Positions 1 through 5,831 of a stretch of DNA of 5,843 nt are shown here, piece by piece. The notes under the pieces were generated by a model. That model had not been told where the DNA came from, made no database searches, and was given only the letters and a program-made list of their open reading frames with translations. The DNA comes from Acidobacteriota bacterium. Its GTDB lineage: Bacteria; Acidobacteriota; UBA6911; RPQK01; JAPXNP01. Position 1 is the stretch's first letter; each line of letters begins with the position of its first letter. The stretch lies in NCBI GenBank assembly GCA_030614585.1, contig JAUWTT010000281.1, positions 1 through 5,843 on the forward strand, in the 5' to 3' direction. The translations under genes were made by a program, and so were the position numbers.

Positions 1-46
1 ACTGTGGGCCAAGGAGGGTCGCCAGTGGAAGGTAGTGAGCTACTAA
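1..46 (+). CDS. C-terminal tail of a truncated gene, possibly an NTF2-like/SnoaL-type protein
   Basis: Only the end of this gene is in the window. Reading from base 2 gives LWAKEGRQWKVVSY followed by a TAA stop at 44-46. The pattern of Trp-x-Lys, a short Gly-containing turn, then Trp-Lys-Val-Val-Ser is typical of the final beta hairpin of NTF2-like proteins (SnoaL or DUF4440 type), where a strand of the form 'W-K-V-V' closes the sheet. That family assignment rests on 14 residues and is tentative. The reading frame from base 1 is also open, to a TGA at 88-90, but its peptide resembles nothing I recognise and is rich in Gly and Ser, so I prefer the frame starting at base 2. The gene points towards the minus-strand tRNA-His gene, so the two are convergent. 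No clear terminator is visible in 47-106. Confidence 0.4.
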   Translation, partial: LWAKEGRQWKVVSY

Positions 47-106
47 GTCGAGACTCCCTGATGAATGGCTGGGCTGCATTCGCAATTTGACATGTGACAG
101 ATGAAA

Positions 107-183
107 TGGGGTCGGTGATGGGAATAGAAACCACAACCCCAGGGACCACAACCCTGTGCTCTGCCGATTGAGCTACACCCACC
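107..183 (-). tRNA. tRNA-His (GTG anticodon), possibly degenerate in its 3' half
   Basis: Read on the minus strand, the gene has the extra 5' G (G-1, base 183) that marks tRNA-His. It continues with acceptor arm GTGGGTG (182-176), TA, D stem GCTC/GAGC around an 8-nt loop containing G18-G19, and anticodon stem CAGGG/CCCTG. The loop is TTGTGGT (151-145), giving anticodon GTG. A 5-nt variable region, a T arm, discriminator C73 and an encoded CCA (109-107) follow. Total length is 77 nt, as expected for bacterial tRNA-His. Three positions are abnormal. Position 70 is G, giving a G3-G70 mismatch in the acceptor stem. Position 53 is T, which destroys the near-universal G53-C61 pair. Position 57 is T where a purine is expected. 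The D arm, anticodon arm and A15-T48 pair are intact. It may be a working variant, a pseudogene, or a remodelled integration site. The identity as a tRNA-His-derived gene is secure; its function is not. Confidence 0.88.
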
Positions 184-197
184 ATTGAGAGGGCCGT

Positions 198-227
198 ATT
201 CTAATACTAAAGGCTGGGAACCTGCAA
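198..227 (-). promoter_or_regulatory. Candidate sigma70-type promoter for tRNA-His
   Basis: On the minus strand TTGCAG (227-222) and TAGAAT (203-198) are separated by 18 bp, resembling -35 and -10 boxes. The predicted start would fall around base 191, about 8 nt before the mature tRNA 5' end. It lies between the upstream operon's end hairpin and the tRNA, so the tRNA could be expressed independently. The call is by eye only. Confidence 0.35.
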
Positions 228-232
228 GCAGA

Positions 233-262
233 CGAATAGCGCCCGTCCTCGGGCGCTATTCG
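233..262 (-). terminator. Perfect 13-bp hairpin overlapping the end of the export operon
   Basis: CGAATAGCGCCCG and its exact reverse complement flank a 4-nt loop (AGGA on the minus strand, 249-246). The stem is GC-rich in its upper half. It includes the last sense codon (GAA) and the TAG stop (258-256) of the second permease gene, so the hairpin begins inside the coding sequence. Neither strand shows a T-run after the stem, so it is not a textbook intrinsic terminator. It could act as a Rho-assisted terminator end, a 3'-end stabiliser against exonucleases, or an insulator before the tRNA promoter. Confidence 0.6.
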
Positions 263-1509
263 TAGTGCAATGCCTCGACCGGATCCAGTCTGGAGGCCCG
301 AATGGCAGGGAAAAGCCCCGAAAACAGGCCGACCAGACCCAGCGTTACGATCGCAGTAATGATCGCTGATGTTGATATGACTAGATGAATATCCGCCTGC
401 TGGGTTGGATCCTCCAGGATCGTGCTCCAAAACGGGATGATCCCGATTGCCATCGATACAGAGTACGCGAAGACGTAGCCGAGAAACCCTCCGATCGCGG
501 CGATAATCAGCGCCTCAAACAGAAACTGAGTCCGAATGTGACGCCTCCTTGCTCCAAGCGCCTTGAGCAGTCCTATCTCCCTCGTACGCTCTGTTACGGA
601 CACGAGCATGACATTCATCAGGCCGACGCCACCGATGCTTAAAGTCAGAATCCCAATCACCACAAGGAGGATCTTCATTCCTATTTGAATTCCATCGAAG
701 ATATTCTGCATGAACCGCCATCGATTCATAATCAAGGCACGTTCATCGTTGGGGTCGAAGTTGTGGTTTCGCCCAAGGACTTGCTTAACCTGCATCAATG
801 CCTTGTCCTCGAAGGCCGGGTTGACGCTCTGGACCACCAGGACACTGAGATACCGGGTCGAGGTCAGGGCTGCGATTGCCGTATGGGGGACAAAGATGCA
901 TTGATCATCAGGGCGAAAGTAGTTGCTCATAGCCACTTTCTTCTGAAGGGCCCCGATCACTGTGAAGGAGAGTCCGTTGATTCTGATTTCTTCGCCGAGG
1001 GCCGGGGCTTCCGAGAAAAGTTTTACGCGCATATCTCTGCCCAGGATGGCTACCCTACGTCCTAACTGCACATCCTCAGACGAGATTCGCCGTCCTTCTT
1101 GAATGTAGTGTCCCCGCATTAGGCCATATTCGTGGTTGACTCCCCTGACTCCCGCACTGGTAACGCGGTTTGCGCTTCTGATTGGGTACTCTCTGAAGAT
1201 CTCCGGGCTGACTCGACTGATCAATGGAGCCCCGGCGCGAATGTCATCGACGTCTCTCATCTCCATCCGGACGCGACGTCCTGCCCGTTGGCCACCCACC
1301 TGATTGCTCGTCTGTCCATTCCAGATGACGCAAACGTTATGGCCGTAATGAGACAAGCCAAGTTGAATGGCATGCGCGAAGCCGTCCCCATAGGCAAAGA
1401 GAATCACAAAGCAGGCGACACCCCAGCTGATTCCTGTCAGTGTAAGGAATGTACGAGCGCGGTTTCGCGCAAGGCTGCTGAGAGCTCGTTTGAAGATTTC
1501 CAGTACCAT
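256..1509 (-). CDS. MacB/FtsX-family ABC transporter permease (second of a pair, no ATPase domain)
   Basis: This 417-residue inner-membrane permease belongs to the MacB/LolC/FtsX superfamily, which uses ATP hydrolysis in the cytoplasm to drive movement of substrates or conformational work in the periplasm. The order seen is: a short cytoplasmic N-terminus, a first membrane helix at about 21-40 (FLTLTGISWGV onwards), a large periplasmic MacB_PCD-type domain at about 45-270, then the FtsX domain with three helices at about 278-302, 328-352 and 378-402. The family signature between helices 2 and 3, MLVSVTERTREIGLLKALGA (301-320), is intact and is where the ATPase normally couples. No Walker A or Walker B motif is present, and the length matches permease-only members rather than MacB itself (about 650 residues). 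The gene starts 35 bp after the upstream paralogue. Its ribosome site is weak: GAG lies 11 nt and AAGGA 16 nt before the ATG. The substrate is unknown. Confidence 0.93.
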   Translation of the reverse strand: MVLEIFKRALSSLARNRARTFLTLTGISWGVACFVILFAYGDGFAHAIQLGLSHYGHNVCVIWNGQTSNQVGGQRAGRRVRMEMRDVDDIRAGAPLISRVSPEIFREYPIRSANRVTSAGVRGVNHEYGLMRGHYIQEGRRISSEDVQLGRRVAILGRDMRVKLFSEAPALGEEIRINGLSFTVIGALQKKVAMSNYFRPDDQCIFVPHTAIAALTSTRYLSVLVVQSVNPAFEDKALMQVKQVLGRNHNFDPNDERALIMNRWRFMQNIFDGIQIGMKILLVVIGILTLSIGGVGLMNVMLVSVTERTREIGLLKALGARRRHIRTQFLFEALIIAAIGGFLGYVFAYSVSMAIGIIPFWSTILEDPTQQADIHLVISTSAIITAIVTLGLVGLFSGLFPAIRASRLDPVEALHYE

Positions 1510-1544
1510 TTTCGACTTAACTCATTCCTTCGACCTTGGCAGGC

Positions 1545-2804
1545 CTAACCGGCCTCAAACCTCAATGCTTCAATTGGGTCCAACTGGGCTGCCATATAGG
1601 CAGGATAGATTCCAGCACCCATTCCAATCAGAACTAGTGCTCCGAAAGCGATCAGAGCAATTTCGGGCGAAATGATCATCCCGGCAAAGACCATTTCTTC
1701 AAAGGGTAGTTGGTTGATTGCCTCGCAGAGAAGCCAGCCCGTTAGCATTCCTATCCCTCCTGCTGTCATCGTGATGGCAAGCGACTCCATGAAGAATTGC
1801 CAGAGGATGTCACGCCGGCGGGCTCCAACTGACTTTCTGAGTCCGATCTCCACCGTTCGCTCTCGAACTGAAACGAGCATGATGTTGATGACGCCCACCG
1901 CCCCCAGCAGGAGCGTAACGAGCCCAACGGTACCCAGGAACCACTGCATTGAGCTCATCATGATGTCCATCATCTCCACTTGCTTCGCGGTGTTCCAAAT
2001 ACCCACGGCATCCTCATCACTTGGGTCGAAGTGCTTCTTTTCACCCAGAAGCTGCCTGACCTCTCTCTCCGCTTCAGCCCAGAATTCGTGCCGAATCGGA
2101 GTTGCAATCAGGTTATTTACCAGCCTTGGATTGCTTCCCAAATATGGGTTAGAGAATAGCCTTCTCATAGTGCTGTAGGGGATGAAGATGGCGCTGTGGT
2201 CCTGGCCCTGGTAGGTGTTGTTGAGCTCCTTGTGAGGCAGGATTCCAATGACAGTGAAAGGATGTCCATTCAGTGTCATGGTGTCACCGACGGAAATGGC
2301 CTCATTGAAGAGCTGTTTGTTGACCTCAGAGCCGATTACGGCAACAAGCCTGGCTTCAGACTCATCTGCGGGGTTCAGCAGCCTGCCCCACTCGACCGTG
2401 ATGGTTCGCATCCACTGGTACGCTGGAACTACACCACGAGTGCTGAACGTTCCATAATTCAACGTCGTTTTCGCGACCAGGTCGCCGCGGATGATCTCCG
2501 GGCTCACATGGCTGATGTAGGTGGCTTTGTCCCTTATCACTTCGTAGTCAGACACCTCGAGTCGGATGTCTCGACCGGCCTGGAAGCCCTTTGCTTGAAG
2601 AGAAGTTCGGCCACCCCAAATGATCAGGATATCTTTGCCCAGCAGCTTCAAGCTTTCATGCTGGGCTATCTTGAATCCCTCGCCTGACGCTGTCATCAGG
2701 ATGATCGAAAGCACACCCCAGCCAATCCCGAACATCGTCAGCAGGCTGCGCAGCTTGTTCGCCCGGAGCGTATGAAAAATTTGGGTAAGTATTGCCGCAG
2801 ACAT
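1545..2804 (-). CDS. MacB/FtsX-family ABC transporter permease (first of a pair, no ATPase domain)
   Basis: This 419-residue protein is a paralogue of the permease encoded just downstream, with the same architecture: first membrane helix at about 20-40, MacB_PCD-like periplasmic region at about 45-280, and FtsX domain helices at about 287-310, 337-360 and 380-402. The coupling signature NIMLVSVRERTVEIGLRKSV (307-326) is conserved. Shared landmarks with its partner include Gly-Ile-x-Trp-Gly-Val in helix 1, Val-Ser-Pro-Glu-Ile at about 100, Phe-Thr-Val-Ile-Gly at about 183, and the C-terminal Leu-Asp-Pro-(Ile/Val)-Glu-Ala-Leu. Two different but matched permeases in tandem suggest an obligate heterodimer, as in LolC/LolE. 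It lacks any nucleotide-binding motif. The ATG at 2804 has an in-frame TGA just upstream, which fixes the earliest possible start, but no clear Shine-Dalgarno sequence precedes it. The adaptor gene ends 63 bp upstream. Confidence 0.93.
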   Translation of the reverse strand: MSAAILTQIFHTLRANKLRSLLTMFGIGWGVLSIILMTASGEGFKIAQHESLKLLGKDILIIWGGRTSLQAKGFQAGRDIRLEVSDYEVIRDKATYISHVSPEIIRGDLVAKTTLNYGTFSTRGVVPAYQWMRTITVEWGRLLNPADESEARLVAVIGSEVNKQLFNEAISVGDTMTLNGHPFTVIGILPHKELNNTYQGQDHSAIFIPYSTMRRLFSNPYLGSNPRLVNNLIATPIRHEFWAEAEREVRQLLGEKKHFDPSDEDAVGIWNTAKQVEMMDIMMSSMQWFLGTVGLVTLLLGAVGVINIMLVSVRERTVEIGLRKSVGARRRDILWQFFMESLAITMTAGGIGMLTGWLLCEAINQLPFEEMVFAGMIISPEIALIAFGALVLIGMGAGIYPAYMAAQLDPIEALRFEAG

Positions 2805-2840
2805 AATGTTTCAGTGTCTGAGGAGTGAGTTTCCTGTACG

Positions 2841-2856
2841 ATTCCGGCCCTGGAAT
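2841..2856 (-). other. Small inverted repeat between adaptor and first permease
   Basis: ATTCC and GGAAT form a 5-bp stem around a 6-nt loop in the 63-bp gap between the adaptor stop and the first permease start. It could be a processing site or a translation-level element, since the permease start lacks a visible ribosome site, but so short a stem may occur by chance. Confidence 0.2.
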
Positions 2857-2867
2857 GGATCTCTCTT

Positions 2868-4133
2868 CTAAATGAGACCTCCAGTGTCAGTTGTGATTAC
2901 TGTTTCTCCTTCTGGCAGACCCGAAACCAGTTCGGTCGTTGTCCCATCACTGATCCCTATTTCGATCTGAACCCTTCTGCTCTGGTTCTCCTCTGCAGGA
3001 TCATAGACTTCGGCAAAGGTGTTTCGATCCTTGCCGTACACGACTGCGTTTTCAGGGATAAGAAGAATGTCTTCTTTCTCTTCGATGATGATTTCAGCGT
3101 TCGCACTCATCTGAGCCCGCAATATCTGTTCGGGGTCGGCAATCGATACACGAATTTCGAATCCGATCACGTTATCCTCTTCTTCGCCGAGGGGAGCTAT
3201 TCGCAGCACTTTTCCGGGAAATGGGCGATCTCTGTAGGCGTCCACCTTCACACGGGCCTGTTGACCTACAAAGATCTTGCCGATGTCGGTTTCATCAACA
3301 CGACCCTCGAAGAAGACTTCGGCCATATCTCCCAAAGTCATGAGCAGCGTGGCCTGTGACCCGAGTTGAAGGATTGAGGAAACCGCATCTCCAACCTCCC
3401 CGTGGCGTTTCAGAATGGTACCTGTCAATGGTGACCGAATCGTGGAGTTCCTCAGGTTCTCTGCGGCTCTGTCGAGAACCGCCTGAGCTTGCGAAACCTC
3501 CGCCGCCACGCGGGCAACCGCTTTCTCAGCCGCTCCGATTCTGGAATCCTGCATCAGCAACTCCGACTTGAGGGCTGCAAGTTCAAAGGTCGCTTCCTGG
3601 AGTTGGCGTTCCCGGACCTCCAGTTCCGAGTGGGGAATCAGTTTCTCCCTGGACAGGTTCTCGTAACGGTTGACTTGTTTCTTATGAAACGCAACCTTAT
3701 CCTCCAGGTTATTGACATCCAGCCCCAGCTTCTGCTTCATGTTGACGGCGGACAGGTGATTGGACTCGGCTTCCTGCTGTCGTGCGATGGCCGCTAGGCG
3801 GTTTGCCTCCGTTTCCCGTAACTCGGCACGGAGAAGCTCTTTATCCAGCTCGATCAGGATCTGTCCCTCCCGAACGAGATCCCCCTCCTCCACGTAGATG
3901 CTCTGCACCAGACCGCTCGATTTGGATTTCAATTCGACCGTTGTAACCGGCTCGATTGAACCCGTAGCAACCACCGACAAAGCCAGGTTTCCGCGTTTGA
4001 TTTCTACCAGGCGTTCCTCGGGAACAGAAGCTTCAGAACGGAATACATTGCTGAAGGCTATGAAACCAACGACCAATACGAGCGCTGCACCCAGAACGAA
4101 GAAAGTCAGCCTGAACCTCTTGCCCTTACTCAT
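2868..4133 (-). CDS. MacA/HlyD-family periplasmic adaptor (membrane fusion protein)
   Basis: This 421-residue adaptor links an inner-membrane transporter to an outer-membrane channel. Residues 1-8 are basic and 9-28 form one membrane helix; no lipobox cysteine follows, so it is probably anchored by the helix rather than by lipid. The first half of the lipoyl (barrel-sandwich) domain is at about 45-98 (SGLVQSIYVEEGDLVREGQ, 73-91). A long alpha-helical hairpin rich in Glu, Arg, Gln and Ala spans about 99-228. The second lipoyl half contains STIRSPLTGTILKRHGEVGD (230-249). A beta-barrel covers about 265-335, and a membrane-proximal domain at about 340-421 ends in the typical SGLPEGETVITT. Length and order match MacA-type adaptors. 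It is the first gene of the operon, and the two permeases follow. A good ribosome site (GAGGGG) precedes the ATG by 6 nt. An adaptor of RND pumps would look similar, but the MacB-type neighbours make an ABC exporter role much more likely. Confidence 0.94.
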   Translation of the reverse strand: MSKGKRFRLTFFVLGAALVLVVGFIAFSNVFRSEASVPEERLVEIKRGNLALSVVATGSIEPVTTVELKSKSSGLVQSIYVEEGDLVREGQILIELDKELLRAELRETEANRLAAIARQQEAESNHLSAVNMKQKLGLDVNNLEDKVAFHKKQVNRYENLSREKLIPHSELEVRERQLQEATFELAALKSELLMQDSRIGAAEKAVARVAAEVSQAQAVLDRAAENLRNSTIRSPLTGTILKRHGEVGDAVSSILQLGSQATLLMTLGDMAEVFFEGRVDETDIGKIFVGQQARVKVDAYRDRPFPGKVLRIAPLGEEEDNVIGFEIRVSIADPEQILRAQMSANAEIIIEEKEDILLIPENAVVYGKDRNTFAEVYDPAEENQSRRVQIEIGISDGTTTELVSGLPEGETVITTDTGGLI

Positions 4134-4139
4134 GCACTT

Positions 4140-4145
4140 CCCCTC
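4140..4145 (-). promoter_or_regulatory. Ribosome binding site of the adaptor gene
   Basis: GAGGGG on the minus strand lies 6 nt before the ATG at 4133-4131 and decides this start. It is the only strong Shine-Dalgarno sequence among the three genes of this operon. Confidence 0.7.
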
Positions 4146-4223
4146 ATGTTAAAGCACAACGGAATCAATTCGCCAAATGTTCAGTGTGTCCTCTCACTCG
4201 TTATTCTGGCCCGGATGACTTAA

Positions 4224-4361
4224 ACCACCAGGACACCAAGGTCACCAAGTGTCCGTCAGGAGCCCCAATGAGAGACCAGTTAGTCTTAACTGCTGATTCA
4301 GCCACTTGGGTGTGGTCAAGGTAAACCCGTTGATTCTTGGTGTCCCTGGTGTCTTTGTGGT
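4224..4361. repeat. 138-bp element with imperfect 26-bp inverted ends (element 1)
   Basis: The left arm (4224-4249) and the reverse complement of the right arm (4336-4361) agree at 22 of 26 positions. Each arm is built from 9-bp units: the left reads ACCACCAGG, ACACCAAGG, TCACCAAG, and the right, reverse-complemented, has CACCACAAA, GACACCAGG, GACACCAAG. The 86-bp interior carries a smaller perfect 6-bp hairpin, CAGTTA/TAACTG (4277-4292). No reading frame of note lies inside. It sits in the gap between the divergent adaptor and kbl genes, and its right end is about 30 bp before the candidate kbl promoter. Its size and outer ACCAC ends match element 2 beyond kbl, suggesting a short non-autonomous mobile or structured intergenic repeat family. 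Confidence 0.7.
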
Positions 4362-4392
4362 GAGCTAATCTGCAATTGCGCTTTAGGCCCCG

Positions 4393-4421
4393 TTGGTCCG
4401 ATACCGGCGAGTTGATAGAAT
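4393..4421 (+). promoter_or_regulatory. Candidate sigma70-type promoter for kbl
   Basis: TTGGTC (4393-4398) and TAGAAT (4416-4421) are 17 bp apart; the -10 box matches the consensus at five of six positions, the -35 at three. Transcription would start near 4428, giving a leader of about 58 nt. The same -10 hexamer appears in the candidate tRNA-His promoter. The -35 box is weak, so the call is modest. Confidence 0.35.
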
Positions 4422-4470
4422 CTGCGCTGTTGGGGTTATCTGCTCCAACGCTCAGTAAGAGTGGTAATTG

Positions 4471-4477
4471 GGAAAGG
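4471..4477 (+). promoter_or_regulatory. Ribosome binding site deciding the kbl start
   Basis: GGAAAGG ends 8 nt before the ATG at 4486, a normal spacing. This favours that ATG over the in-frame TTG at 4468, which would place this purine-rich stretch inside the coding sequence and has no ribosome site of its own. Confidence 0.6.
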
Positions 4478-4485
4478 CAGTAACA

Positions 4486-5673
4486 ATGTACAGCGAACAA
4501 TTCAAGGGTTTGTTCAGTGCGGAACTGGATGGAATTCGCGAAAAGGGACTTTACAAGCGAGAACGTGTCATTCGCTCGCCTCAGGGATCGCGTGTAGACA
4601 CTGACGAAGGTGAAGCGATCAACCTTTGTGCTAACAACTACCTTGGGCTGGCTAATGATCCTGAGGTAGTTCGGGCAGCAGGGGAAGCCTTGACGGAACG
4701 AGGTTTTGGCATGGCTTCCGTACGCTTTATATGTGGTACTCAGGACATTCACAAGGAGCTGGAGAGCAGGCTCTCTAACTTTTTCGGAACTGAGGACACG
4801 ATTCTCTACGCGTCCTGTTTTGATGCCAACGGCGGGCTTTTTGAGACGATTCTGGGACATGCCGATGTGGTGATCAGTGACGCCCTTAACCATGCCAGCA
4901 TCATCGACGGGGTTCGTCTCTGTAAAGCTCAGCGCAAGATCTATCCTCACGCAGACATGGGCGAACTCGAAGCCAGGCTCAAGGAATCCACAGACTCACG
5001 GATGCGACTGATTGCGACCGACGGCGTATTCAGTATGCATGGGGACCTTGCCCCTCTGCCCGAGATATGCGATCTCGCGGATCGATATGGGGCGATGGTG
5101 ATGATAGATGAATGCCACGCTACCGGATTCATGGGAGCGACGGGACGTGGCACGCCCGAACATTTCGGGGTGACTGAGCGAATCGACATCATCACAAGCA
5201 CCCTCGGTAAAGCGGCTGGGGGAGCCTCAGGCGGCTTTACAACAGGGCGTAAGGAAGTCATTGAATTACTCCGCCAGAGGTCCCGTCCTTACCTGTTTTC
5301 GAATACGGTCGCTCCTCCGGTGGTGGCCGCATCGATCAGAGCACTTGAGATTATCAACGAACGGCAGGACCTGATCCAGAAGCTGCACGCGAACACACGC
5401 CATTTCCGCGGGGAAATGACGGGCCAAGGCTTCAATATCCAGGAAGGTATTCACCCCATCGTACCGATCATGATCGGGGAAGAGAAGGCTACTGTCGAGA
5501 TGGCCCGAATGCTCAATGATCGCGGTATCTTCGTGGTGGGATTCAGCTTCCCTGTGGTGCCCAGGGGTGAGGCGCGGATCCGGGTACAGGTTTCTGCTGC
5601 CCATTCAAAGGAGCAGCTCGATCGTGCCGTTCAGGCATTCGCCGAGGTGGGCCGGAAAGTGGGCCTGATTTGA
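4486..5673 (+). CDS. kbl: Glycine C-acetyltransferase (2-amino-3-ketobutyrate CoA ligase)
   Basis: This 395-residue cytoplasmic PLP enzyme (EC 2.3.1.29) is close to the roughly 398 residues of the E. coli enzyme. It interconverts 2-amino-3-oxobutyrate plus CoA and glycine plus acetyl-CoA, the second step of threonine breakdown after threonine dehydrogenase. The fold is type I aminotransferase, alpha-oxoamine synthase group. Visible landmarks, numbered from the ATG at 4486, are the N-terminal MYSEQFKGLF, CANNYLGLA (48-56), GMASVRFICGTQD (75-87), SCFDANGGLFE (110-120) with the PLP-contacting aromatic and cysteine region, DALNHASIIDG (132-142) with His136 stacking on the cofactor ring, DECHATG (208-214) with Asp208 and His211, and the Schiff-base lysine Lys242 in STLGKAAGGASGG. 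The C-terminal GEARIRVQVSAAHS carries the substrate carboxylate-binding arginine. DECHATG replaces the DDSHAVG common in many bacterial forms and resembles the animal mitochondrial enzyme. BioF, ALAS and SPT are relatives, but the RFICGTQD and FSFPVVP stretches fit Kbl. No tdh gene is visible in the 170 bp downstream. Confidence 0.95.
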   Translation: MYSEQFKGLFSAELDGIREKGLYKRERVIRSPQGSRVDTDEGEAINLCANNYLGLANDPEVVRAAGEALTERGFGMASVRFICGTQDIHKELESRLSNFFGTEDTILYASCFDANGGLFETILGHADVVISDALNHASIIDGVRLCKAQRKIYPHADMGELEARLKESTDSRMRLIATDGVFSMHGDLAPLPEICDLADRYGAMVMIDECHATGFMGATGRGTPEHFGVTERIDIITSTLGKAAGGASGGFTTGRKEVIELLRQRSRPYLFSNTVAPPVVAASIRALEIINERQDLIQKLHANTRHFRGEMTGQGFNIQEGIHPIVPIMIGEEKATVEMARMLNDRGIFVVGFSFPVVPRGEARIRVQVSAAHSKEQLDRAVQAFAEVGRKVGLI

Positions 5674-5695
5674 ACTAAATCTCTTCAAGCGGGTT

Positions 5696-5831
5696 AACCA
5701 CTAAATCACAAAAGCACTAGAATTCTCTTCTTATGGGGGCTGAAGAAACTCCAACGTTCCTGTAAAACCGCTTCATCAGGGAGCAAACCCAAAAGCTAAC
5801 AGGATTCGTGTGTTTTTGTGCTTTTGTGGTT
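5696..5831. repeat. 136-bp element with imperfect 30-bp inverted ends (element 2)
   Basis: The left arm (5696-5725) and the reverse complement of the right arm (5802-5831) agree at 24 of 30 positions. The arms again show a 9-bp rhythm of CAC followed by A-rich positions, for example ACCACTAAA, TCACAAAAG on the left and ACCACAAAA, GCACAAAAA on the reverse-complemented right. The 76-bp interior has no convincing reading frame. It starts 22 bp after the kbl stop, so when transcribed it could fold into a long stem and serve as the 3' end of the kbl message. No other terminator is visible there. The rest of the window's right end (5832-5843) shows nothing further. Confidence 0.65.

Noticed and set aside
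63..81. GAATG/CATTC inverted repeat as terminator of the truncated left-edge gene
   Set aside because: The stem is only 5 bp with a 9-base loop and no T-run follows, so it is not distinguishable from chance.
1..90. Open frame from base 1 to a TGA at 88-90 as the truncated gene
   Set aside because: Its peptide is unlike a recognisable C-terminus, whereas the frame from base 2 ends in a typical beta-strand pattern; the choice is a judgement from few residues.
1672..2687. Plus-strand open frames (1672-2178 and 2196-2687) opposite the first permease
   Set aside because: Their peptides have no family features, while the opposite strand encodes an intact FtsX-family permease across the whole stretch.
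4148..4176. TTGGCG and TTTAAC with a 17-bp spacer as promoter of the export operon
   Set aside because: The predicted start would fall near 4141, inside the adaptor's ribosome binding site, leaving a leader too short to use it. No better promoter was found in 4134-4223 by eye.
4224..4361. Short periodic units as a CRISPR array
   Set aside because: The units are 9 bp with no spacers, and they are arranged as inverted arms rather than direct repeats separated by unique sequence.
4468..4488. TTG at 4468 as the kbl start, adding six residues
   Set aside because: The ATG at 4486 has a well-spaced GGAAAGG site before it and gives the usual Kbl N-terminus (MYSEQFKGLF); the TTG has no ribosome site.
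4201..4950. Minus-strand open frame of about 249 codons
   Set aside because: It runs antisense through the first part of kbl, across the candidate promoter and the inverted-repeat element. Its peptide has no recognisable motif, so it is a shadow of kbl composition.
4947..5604. Minus-strand open frames opposite the second half of kbl
   Set aside because: They mirror the highly conserved Kbl coding frame and show no motif or ribosome site of their own.
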